NCBI GenBank assembly: GCA_036645575.1
Contig: JAVXNW010000023.1
Span: 1 to 27,460, forward strand
From: JAVXNW01 sp036645575
GTDB lineage: Bacteria > Bacillota > Clostridia > Christensenellales > Aristaeellaceae
DNA: 27,460 nt
Direction of reading: 5' to 3'
In this document: one piece after another, positions 21,913 to 27,460 of the stretch
How positions within the stretch are numbered: the stretch's first letter is position 1
How the letters are laid out: each line of letters opens with the position of its first letter
Program-made: the position numbers and the translations under genes
Notes under the pieces: model-generated
Told to the model about the DNA's origin: nothing
Database searches by the model: none
What the model saw: the letters and a program-made list of their open reading frames with translations, nothing else

Positions 21913-21943
21913 GATAGGGTTCCCCTCCTTCAAAAAATGAATT

Positions 21944-21978
21944 ATCCGAACACGAAAAAATTCTTTTTCGGTTCGGAT
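21944..21978. promoter_or_regulatory. Palindrome overlapping the oppA transcription start
   Basis: ATCCGAAC (21944-21951) pairs with GTTCGGAT (21971-21978), and inside it CGAAAAA (21953-21959) pairs with TTTTTCG (21964-21970), leaving a single-base bulge and a short loop. The predicted oppA start site (about 21973) falls within one outer arm. The structure could be a repressor operator on DNA or a stabilising hairpin at the very 5' end of the oppA mRNA. Confidence 0.7.
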
Positions 21979-21979
21979 T

Positions 21980-22008
21980 ATCATAGCACAAGGCCCGCGC
22001 GCTGTCAA
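21980..22008 (-). promoter_or_regulatory. Strong sigma-A promoter of oppA
   Basis: On the minus strand a perfect TTGACA (22008-22003) and TATGAT (21985-21980) are separated by exactly 17 bases. The leader to the ATG at 21912 is about 60 bases and contains the palindrome just described. Confidence 0.88.
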
Positions 22009-22046
22009 TCGCCGCGCTTTATTTTTCACAAGAATCGAACGTATAC

Positions 22047-22083
22047 GGGCAAAAGACGGGCAAAAGACGGGCAAAAGACGGGC
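22047..22083. repeat. 11-bp direct repeats between oppA and oppB
   Basis: GGGCAAAAGAC occurs three times in tandem (22047-22057, 22058-22068, 22069-22079), followed by a partial GGGC (22080-22083). The period is close to one helical turn. The array lies between the divergent oppA and oppB promoters and could be an array of regulator sites or simple slippage. Confidence 0.85.
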
Positions 22084-22111
22084 GCAAGAAGCGGATTTAG
22101 GAAAACTTCAC

Positions 22112-22140
22112 TTGCATGACGGCGTCAAAACGTTTATAAT
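22112..22140 (+). promoter_or_regulatory. Sigma-A promoter of oppBCDF
   Basis: TTGCAT (22112-22117) and a perfect TATAAT (22135-22140) are spaced 17 bases apart. The leader of about 55 bases contains a GCTGCG/CGCAGC stem (22164-22179) before the GAGGAGG ribosome binding site. Confidence 0.82.
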
Positions 22141-22199
22141 CAAAGAAGTTTTACGAATTTGGGGCTGCGTTTGCGCAGCGATTCTGAGGAGGCTTACGC

Positions 22200-23126
22200 T
22201 TGTTTCGTTACATATTAAAGCGCGTGCTGGCGGGCATTTTAACCGTGTTTGCGCTGATCACGATTGCGTTCATGCTGATGCACGCAATGCCCGGCGGCCC
22301 CTTTTCCCCGGCGGAGGAAAAAAAGGTGCCCAAGGAGGTGCTGGAGGCAATCGAGGCCAAATACGGCCTGGATAAGCCGGTATGGGAGCAGTACCTCATG
22401 TACTGGGATGACCTTTTGCATGGCGACCTGGGCATTTCCTACAAAAAGATGGATACCACGGTCAACGAAATCGTGCTGGGCAACTTCCCGGTATCGGCCA
22501 AGGTGGGCGGGTTGGCCGTCCTGTTTTCGCTTTTGGTGGGCATTCCGCTGGGCATTCTGTCCGCGATTCACCGGGGCAAGGCGATCGACATGTTCTCGAT
22601 GACCATTGCGACGATCGGCATATCGGTTCCGGTGTTCGTCATATCTATTTTGCTGATGTACCTGTTTTGCAGCACGCTCAAGTGGCTGCCCAGTTTTGGC
22701 CTCACGAGTTGGAAGCACTACATCCTGCCCGTCGTGTGCCTGACGTTTAACCCGGTGGCCTACATTGCGCGCCAGACCCGCTCGTCGATGCTTGAAGTGA
22801 TGGAGCAGGACTACATCCGAACCGCCCGCGCCAAGGGCGTGCGCGAATCGGTCGTGGTCATCAAGCACGCGCTCAAAAACGCGATTATGCCGGTCGTCAC
22901 GTATCTGGGGCCGCTGATCGCGGGGCTTTTGACCGGCTCGTTTGTGGTGGAAAAGCTGTTCTCGGTGCCGGGAATCGGCCGGAACTTCGTGCAGTCGATC
23001 TCGGAGCGCGACTACACGGTGATCATGGGCCTGACCATATTCTTTGGCATATTCGTCGTGGTTTGCAATATCGTCGTAGACATCTGCTATGCGCTGATCG
23101 ATCCGCGCGTCAAGGTGGACGACTAG
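22200..23126 (+). CDS. oppB: Oligopeptide ABC transporter permease OppB
   Basis: This is one of two membrane permeases of the peptide importer. It is 308 residues long and begins with TTG at 22200, 7 bases after GAGGAGG; no upstream alternative is better. The N-terminus MFRYILKRVLAGILTVFALI and a following MLMHAMPGGPF are typical OppB. Six membrane spans are visible. The ATPase-contact loop reads EQDYIRTARAKGVRESVVVI, and FVVEKLFSVPGIGRNFVQSI follows as in the family. It is first of oppBCDF, 18 bases before oppC. Confidence 0.93.
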   Translation: MFRYILKRVLAGILTVFALITIAFMLMHAMPGGPFSPAEEKKVPKEVLEAIEAKYGLDKPVWEQYLMYWDDLLHGDLGISYKKMDTTVNEIVLGNFPVSAKVGGLAVLFSLLVGIPLGILSAIHRGKAIDMFSMTIATIGISVPVFVISILLMYLFCSTLKWLPSFGLTSWKHYILPVVCLTFNPVAYIARQTRSSMLEVMEQDYIRTARAKGVRESVVVIKHALKNAIMPVVTYLGPLIAGLLTGSFVVEKLFSVPGIGRNFVQSISERDYTVIMGLTIFFGIFVVVCNIVVDICYALIDPRVKVDD

Positions 23127-23144
23127 AAGGGAGGCGTTCTCAAG

Positions 23145-24071
23145 ATGGATCAAAAAATCTGCCGGGCGGATGCCCCTTATGAAAAGGCCGTGGACGCTTC
23201 CGCGGGCTGCGAGAATATCTCGCGCGCCTCGGTCACCTATTGGCAGGACGTGTGGCGCAGGTTTCGCAGCGACAAGCTGGCGCTCATCGGCATGGGCGTC
23301 ATTTTGGTGATTGCGCTGTGCGCGATCTTTCTGCCGATGGTGCTGCCCTATACCTACGACGGCATGGACTTGACCAGCATGAACGCGGGGCCGAGCCTTC
23401 GCCACCCGTGCGGAACCGACGCCCTGGGGCGCGACCTGTTCGTGCGCATCCTGTACGGCGCGCGCATCTCGCTCACGATCGGCGTGGTCGCGGCCGCGAT
23501 CAACTTCTTTATCGGCGTATTGTACGGCGGCATTGCGGGCTTTGTCGGCGGGCGCGTCGACATGGTGCTGATGCGCATTGTGGACGTGCTGATCGGCCTT
23601 CCACAGCTTTTGTACGTGGTGCTGATCATGCTGGTGCTGGGCTCCAACATCGGCTCGGTGATCATCGCGCTGTGCTTTACCTCCTGGATCGGCACCGCGC
23701 GCGTGGTGCGCGGCGAGGTGATGCGCCTGAAGCACGCCGAGTACGTGCTGGCGGCCAAGCTTGCGGGCGCGAGCGGCTGGGACGTCTTAATCAGCCACCT
23801 GCTGCCCAACTGCATGGGGCCGATCATCGTATCGACCGCGTTCCTGATCCCGTCGGCCATCTTCTCAGAGGCGTTTTTGTCCTTCTTGGGCATTGGCATT
23901 CAGGCACCGCAGGCCAGCTGGGGCACGCTTGCCAACGACGCGATCCCGCAGATGATCATCGCGCCGCACCAGATGTTTTTTCCGGTGTTGGCGATCTGCG
24001 TCACGATGTTCTCGCTTAACTTTATCGGCGACGGCCTGCGCGACGCGCTCGACCCGCGCCTCAAAAAATAG
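23145..24071 (+). CDS. oppC: Oligopeptide ABC transporter permease OppC
   Basis: This is the second permease of the importer, 308 residues. The cytoplasmic N-terminus contains VTYWQDVWRRFRSDKLALIG, the OppC_N signature, before the first span. HPCGTDALGRDLFVRILYGAR is the typical loop after it. Later segments include HAEYVLAAKLAGASGWDVLI, the EAA loop that contacts the ATPases, and FLSFLGIGIQAPQASWG. GGGAGG precedes the ATG. It ends 18 bases before oppD. Confidence 0.94.
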   Translation: MDQKICRADAPYEKAVDASAGCENISRASVTYWQDVWRRFRSDKLALIGMGVILVIALCAIFLPMVLPYTYDGMDLTSMNAGPSLRHPCGTDALGRDLFVRILYGARISLTIGVVAAAINFFIGVLYGGIAGFVGGRVDMVLMRIVDVLIGLPQLLYVVLIMLVLGSNIGSVIIALCFTSWIGTARVVRGEVMRLKHAEYVLAAKLAGASGWDVLISHLLPNCMGPIIVSTAFLIPSAIFSEAFLSFLGIGIQAPQASWGTLANDAIPQMIIAPHQMFFPVLAICVTMFSLNFIGDGLRDALDPRLKK

Positions 24072-24089
24072 GAAGGGGGATTCAAAGGC

Positions 24090-25091
24090 ATGGCCTTATT
24101 AGAAGTAAAAAACCTGCGAACCACCTTCGATATCCATGTGGGCAGCGTCCAGGCGGTGCGCGGCGTGGATTTCACGATCGAAGAGGGCGAGATGGTGGGG
24201 ATCGTCGGCGAGTCGGGCTGTGGAAAATCGGTGTCGATGATGTCGATATTGCACCTATTGCCCAGCTATGCGCGCGTCACGTCCGACCGCATGGTGTTTG
24301 ACGGCGTCGATCTCACGACGGCCGACGCGCGGGCGCTGCGCGCGATTGAGGGCGACAAGATCGGCATGGTGTTTCAGGACCCGATGACCTCGCTCAACCC
24401 GCTCTACACCATCGAAAACCAGCTGGCGGAGCCGCTGCGCATTCACAAGGGGCTCACCAAGGCGCAGGCGCGCGCGCGGGCGCTCGAGATGCTCAAGACC
24501 GTCGATATGCCCGACCCTGGCAGCCGCCTCAAGCAGTACCCGCACGAGTTGTCGGGCGGCCAGCGCCAGCGCGTGATGATCGCCATGGCGATTGCGTGCG
24601 GGCCGAAATTGGTCATTGCGGACGAGCCGACGACGGCGCTAGACGTGACGATACAGGCGCAGATTCTGGACCTTCTGCGCGAGCTCAAGGCGCGGCTCAA
24701 CACGGCGGTCGTGTTAATCACGCACGATCTGGGCGTGATCGCGGGCATGTGCAGCCGCGTGATGGTGATGTACGCGGGCAAGGTGGTCGAGCAGGGAACC
24801 ACCAAGGAGCTGTTTTACGAGCCGAAGCACCCCTATACGTGGGGGCTGCTTCGCTCGATTCCGGGCGCGGCGAGCCAGCGGCAAAAGCTGATCCCGATCC
24901 CGGGAACGCCCCCTGACCTGATCGCGCCGCCGCCCGGATGCCCGTTTGCGCCGCGCTGCCCGTATGCGATGAACGTGTGCACGCAGAAAATGCCGGAACC
25001 GACGCGCGTCTCAGGCACCCATTCTGCCAGCTGCTTTTTGATGGACGAGGGCGCGCCCGAAGTCACATGGGAGGGATTGCGCCATGCGTGA
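24090..25091 (+). CDS. oppD: Oligopeptide ABC transporter ATPase OppD
   Basis: This cytoplasmic ATPase pairs with OppF to power peptide import. The 333-residue protein has Walker A GESGCGKS (40-47), Q-loop MVFQDPMTSLNPLYT, signature ELSGGQRQRV, Walker B LVIADEPTTALD and H-loop LITHDLGVI. The C-terminal oligo_HPY domain has PGCPFAPRCPYAMNVC plus a later Cys, the cluster that in some DppD/OppD proteins binds an iron-sulfur centre. AAGGGGGA precedes the ATG. Its end overlaps oppF by 8 bases. Confidence 0.95.
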   Translation: MALLEVKNLRTTFDIHVGSVQAVRGVDFTIEEGEMVGIVGESGCGKSVSMMSILHLLPSYARVTSDRMVFDGVDLTTADARALRAIEGDKIGMVFQDPMTSLNPLYTIENQLAEPLRIHKGLTKAQARARALEMLKTVDMPDPGSRLKQYPHELSGGQRQRVMIAMAIACGPKLVIADEPTTALDVTIQAQILDLLRELKARLNTAVVLITHDLGVIAGMCSRVMVMYAGKVVEQGTTKELFYEPKHPYTWGLLRSIPGAASQRQKLIPIPGTPPDLIAPPPGCPFAPRCPYAMNVCTQKMPEPTRVSGTHSASCFLMDEGAPEVTWEGLRHA

Positions 25092-26064
25092 AGAAAATGA
25101 AGTGTTGGTGGAGACCAAGAACCTCGCGATGTATTTCCCGGTGGGCAAGTCCTTTTTCGGCACGGCCAACAAGACGCTCAAGGCGGTTGACGGCGTGGAT
25201 CTGACGATCACGCGCGGGCAGACGTTTGGCTTGGTCGGCGAGTCGGGCTGTGGAAAGACGACGGTGGGGCGGTGCATGACGCGGCTGTACGAGCCGACGG
25301 GCGGGCAGGTGCTCTACGAGGGCAGCGACATCACGCGCCTTGACTATCAGCAGATGATCCCGTTTCGCCGCAAGATCCAGATGATCTTTCAAGACCCCTA
25401 CGCGTCGCTCGACCCGCGCATGACCGTGGTCGCCATCGTCAAAGAGCCGCTCAAGGTGCGAAACGACCTGAGCCCCAAGGACAAGGACGACCGCGTGCGC
25501 CAACTGATCGAGCTTGTGGGGCTCAAGCAGGACCACCTGATGCGCTATCCGCACGAGTTTTCGGGCGGGCAGCGCCAGCGCATCGGCATTGCGCGCGCGC
25601 TGGCCAGCGACCCGGAGTTCATCGTGTGCGACGAGCCGATCTCGGCGCTCGACGTGTCGATTCAGGCGCAGATCATCAACACGCTGGAGGAGCTGCAGCA
25701 AAAGCTGGGGCTTACCTACATGTTCGTGTCGCACGACTTGCGCATGGTCGAGCACATTTCGCACCGCGTGGGCGTCATGTACCTGGGGTGCCTGGTCGAG
25801 GTCGCGCAGGCGAGCGAGCTGTTTGGCAACATGCTGCACCCCTACACGCGGGCGCTGCTCTCGGCGGTGCCGATTCCGGACCCGGTGGCCGCTGCGCAGG
25901 CGCTGCGCATTCACCTGCAAGGGGACGTGCCCACGCCCATTGACCCGCCGAGCGGGTGCCGCTTTCGCGGGCGCTGCCCGGAGGCGCTGCCCATCTGTGC
26001 CGAGACGCGCCCGGCATTGCGCGATGTGGGGGGCGGGCACTGCGTAGCCTGTCATAGGGTTTAA
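25084..26064 (+). CDS. oppF: Oligopeptide ABC transporter ATPase OppF
   Basis: This is the second ATPase of the peptide importer, 326 residues. It has an N-terminal MYFPVGKSFFGTANKTLKAV segment typical of OppF, Walker A GESGCGKTT, Q-loop MIFQDPYASLDPRMT, signature FSGGQRQRIGIARAL, Walker B FIVCDEPISALD and H-loop FVSHDLRMVEHI. The C-terminal oligo_HPY region has SGCRFRGRCPEALPIC and two later cysteines (HCVAC), resembling the cluster in OppD. The ATG lies inside the end of oppD, so translation is probably coupled. It is last in the operon; no clear terminator follows. Confidence 0.95.
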   Translation: MREENEVLVETKNLAMYFPVGKSFFGTANKTLKAVDGVDLTITRGQTFGLVGESGCGKTTVGRCMTRLYEPTGGQVLYEGSDITRLDYQQMIPFRRKIQMIFQDPYASLDPRMTVVAIVKEPLKVRNDLSPKDKDDRVRQLIELVGLKQDHLMRYPHEFSGGQRQRIGIARALASDPEFIVCDEPISALDVSIQAQIINTLEELQQKLGLTYMFVSHDLRMVEHISHRVGVMYLGCLVEVAQASELFGNMLHPYTRALLSAVPIPDPVAAAQALRIHLQGDVPTPIDPPSGCRFRGRCPEALPICAETRPALRDVGGGHCVACHRV

Positions 26065-26162
26065 TTTTCATTAAAAAGGCCGAGATCCACGCATGATTTA
26101 GGGGAAATTGCTGAAAATATCCACGTTTCCTGTCGAAATGTATACGCTCAGAAGGTATTTAT

Positions 26163-26230
26163 CGCCGTGAAGCGCCAAAAAGAAGGATTTTGGCCGCATC
26201 ACGGCGAATATTTATGCTCTGACAAGCATA
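26163..26230 (+). other. Stem-loops in the oppF to membrane-protein gap
   Basis: The 219-base gap after oppF has lower GC than its surroundings. CGCCGTGA (26163-26170) pairs with TCACGGCG (26199-26206), enclosing GCCAAAA (26174-26180) with TTTTGGC (26188-26194). A second stem, TATGCT (26213-26218) with AGCATA (26225-26230), follows. Neither ends in a terminator T-run. They may form the leader of the downstream gene or a processed 3' end of the opp mRNA. I see no clear promoter here. Confidence 0.6.
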
Positions 26231-26283
26231 TTCAGTATGGTTCACCATTGTCTATGCATAAGGAGAGCGAAAAGGAGCGATTT

Positions 26284-26802
26284 ATGAAGGCCTTTAGACT
26301 GAAACACACCCGCACGCGCGTCCATCAGACGCAGCGATACCCACTTTATGCGTGTCTGGCCGTGGTTTTGGCACTGGTTGTCGCGCTTGGCATCGTCTGG
26401 GCGGGGAAAAATAGGGCGGAGGCCGCCTATCAGCAGGGTCGCGAGCAGTTGGCGGAGGCAATCCAGACAGATCTCAACGCGGCGCGGCGCAGCTTTGACA
26501 AAAGCAGTATGCCGGGCACCGACGTGCAGGGCGAAGTGCTGCCCGAGATGAAGGAGTATCTGTACGCCGCCAAGCAGATGAACCGCGCGATGCGCGACAT
26601 CTATGGCGAGGCGGTGCTGGACGACGAGACGTTCCAGCAGCTGCAAGTGGCGATCAGCGGCGTGAACCAGAAAATCACCGGCGGGCAATCCACCAAGCAG
26701 GCGATCGAGGTGTTGGCCAGCTGCATGAACGAGGTCGAGACCGACCTGAATACCCGCTTTGCCGATTCAGGGATGCTGCTCTCGCGAACCGCGCTCAAAT
26801 GA
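26284..26802 (+). CDS. Single-pass membrane protein of unknown function
   Basis: I do not recognise this 172-residue protein. It has a basic N-terminus (MKAFRLKHTRTRVHQTQRY), one membrane span (about 20-40), and an outside region that looks helical, with Ala/Gln/Glu-rich stretches such as YQQGREQLAEAIQTDLNAARR and VAISGVNQKITGG. The ATG at 26284 has AAGGAG close upstream; earlier in-frame ATGs lie in the hairpin region. Its stop overlaps the ATG of the comEA-like gene (ATGA), so the two are co-translated and may act together, for example at the membrane during DNA uptake; that link is by position only. Confidence 0.7.
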   Translation: MKAFRLKHTRTRVHQTQRYPLYACLAVVLALVVALGIVWAGKNRAEAAYQQGREQLAEAIQTDLNAARRSFDKSSMPGTDVQGEVLPEMKEYLYAAKQMNRAMRDIYGEAVLDDETFQQLQVAISGVNQKITGGQSTKQAIEVLASCMNEVETDLNTRFADSGMLLSRTALK

Positions 26803-27422
26803 TGGGCCGCAAAGACGACCTCGCGGAGGACGAAGGATGGCTTGACCGCGAAAGCGACGAAGGATGGCGTGACCTCGCGGAGGACGAAGGGCGGCTTGAC
26901 CGCGCGGAGGGCGCGTGCAAAGGCGGCAATGCGCAGGGCGAGCGGCGGTTTTGTCCGCAGGAAGAAGATCGCGGCGTGCGGGGGCTTTGGCGCGGAATGC
27001 TTGCGCGGGGGCGCAGGCGATTTGGCCGAGACGAGAACGGGCGCGGCCTGCTTGCGCGCGGCGCGGCGGGCGCTAAGCGGCATTGGGAGGCCATGTGGCT
27101 GGCGGCGACGCTGTGCGTGCTGGTGGCGCTGCTGATGGCCTTTGCGCCGCGCGCGCTGCCGGTGCGGCGCTTTTCGGCGCGGGCGCGCGTGGCGGAAAAC
27201 GGGCTGATCCGGCAGGGCGAAGAAGTGCGCGTAGACCTCAATTCGGCGGATAGCGCGCTGCTTTCCGGGCTGCCCGGCATTGGCGACGCGCTGGCGCAGC
27301 GCATTGTGGCCTATCGCGTGGCGAATGGGCCCTTTTTGTCGGTCGAATCGCTCACGCAGGTGCCCGGCATCGGCCCCGGCAAGCTGGCCAAGCTGACAAG
27401 CCGCGTAGCCGTCACGCGGTAG
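26799..27422 (+). CDS. comEA: ComEA-like helix-hairpin-helix DNA-binding membrane protein
   Basis: ComEA binds double-stranded DNA outside the cell during natural transformation. The 207-residue protein has an unusual hydrophilic N-terminus with acid/Arg repeats (1-94), a membrane span (about 97-117) and two helix-hairpin-helix motifs near the end: VDLNSADSALLSGLPGIGDA (145-164) and ESLTQVPGIGPGKLAKL (183-199). The helix-hairpin-helix part matches ComEA well. The SLBB domain of classical ComEA is missing, and the N-terminus before the membrane span is far longer than usual. The start overlaps the previous stop and has no ribosome binding site of its own, so it relies on coupling; a start nearer the membrane span cannot be excluded. 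No comEB/comEC is seen before the window ends. It could be another helix-hairpin-helix protein. Confidence 0.75.
   Translation: MMGRKDDLAEDEGWLDRESDEGWRDLAEDEGRLDRAEGACKGGNAQGERRFCPQEEDRGVRGLWRGMLARGRRRFGRDENGRGLLARGAAGAKRHWEAMWLAATLCVLVALLMAFAPRALPVRRFSARARVAENGLIRQGEEVRVDLNSADSALLSGLPGIGDALAQRIVAYRVANGPFLSVESLTQVPGIGPGKLAKLTSRVAVTR
26817..26904. repeat. Direct repeat in the ComEA-like N-terminal region
   Basis: The 34-base units at 26817-26850 and 26871-26904 are nearly identical (54-base period, 18 codons). They encode DLAEDEGWLDR and DLAEDEGRLDR. A shorter related piece (GACGAAGGATGG) lies between. The repeats preserve frame, like those in the FHA gene. Confidence 0.85.
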
Positions 27423-27460
27423 CGTAGCACGGCACTGCGGCAGCCCGGCACTGCGGTGCC
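27423..27460 (+). other. Repeat-like palindromic end of the window
   Basis: GGCACTGCGG occurs twice, starting at 27430 and 27446. GGCAC at 27430 can pair with GTGCC at the last bases, forming a possible stem just after the comEA stop. The window ends here, so whether this is a terminator or part of a longer element cannot be told. Confidence 0.35.

Noticed and set aside
22047..22083. CRISPR-like array
   Set aside because: The units are only 11 bases, contiguous and without spacers, and no cas gene is present.
22239..23735. Long open frame of 498 codons opposite oppB/oppC
   Set aside because: The product is rich in His, Gln, Arg and Asp with no hydrophobic or domain pattern and spans two real genes; it is an antisense artefact.

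Overview
The window is a GC-rich (clearly above 60% by eye), gene-dense bacterial chromosome segment with no rRNA, tRNA, CRISPR array, transposase or phage gene. The full-length SpoIIE homologue points to an endospore-forming member of the Firmicutes (Bacillota). High GC, GGAGG-type ribosome binding sites, a MazF/NdoA-type toxin, a YitT protein and an FHA-SEDS-PBP cell-wall operon suit a GC-rich Clostridia lineage. I would guess a gut Christensenellales-like organism, but nothing here fixes the taxon. The exported binding proteins (PotD, OppA) and the PPIase have signal-peptidase-I type leaders without a lipobox cysteine.

Layout. 1-264: a nested palindromic repeat. 265-4192 (minus): potABCD polyamine importer, genes overlapping or tightly packed. 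4312-5322 (minus): PfkB-family sugar kinase, divergent from 5543-6943 (plus), an exported parvulin-type foldase. 7064-9388 (minus): spoIIE, divergent from a small two-LysM protein (9515-9811). 9904-12267 (minus): a DUF308-like membrane protein, then yitT-SDR as a two-gene unit. 12408-12743 (minus): mazF, divergent from the FHA-SEDS-PBP operon (13058-16472, plus). The shared upstream region is a long imperfect palindrome whose two arms each carry an outward-facing promoter. 16726-17511: uppP. 17908-19785: a secreted FMN-binding/FAD-dependent reductase with strong expression signals. 19874-20263 (minus): VOC-fold protein. 20329-21912 (minus): oppA, divergent from oppBCDF (22200-26064, plus). 26284-27422: a membrane-anchored protein of unknown function, translationally coupled to a comEA-like helix-hairpin-helix protein.

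How the genes work together. Two ABC importers (polyamines; oligopeptides) take up nitrogenous nutrients. The FHA-SEDS-PBP operon and uppP belong to envelope synthesis: SEDS glycosyltransferase with class B transpeptidase, and recycling of undecaprenyl pyrophosphate. SpoIIE and possibly the LysM protein serve sporulation. The flavoprotein belongs to the extracellular flavinylated reductase superfamily used for anaerobic respiration of small organic acceptors. It has a Tyr where fumarate reductases usually have the substrate-binding His, so its acceptor is probably not fumarate.

Most genes belong to known families. The parts I consider least explained are non-coding: the nested palindrome at the left edge, the mirror-image divergent promoter region between mazF and the FHA operon, the repeats and hairpins between oppA and oppB, and the repeat-bearing linker and N-terminal regions of the FHA and ComEA-like proteins. 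Start codons were chosen by ribosome binding site spacing and family homology. In about a dozen genes this moves the start inside the longest open frame.
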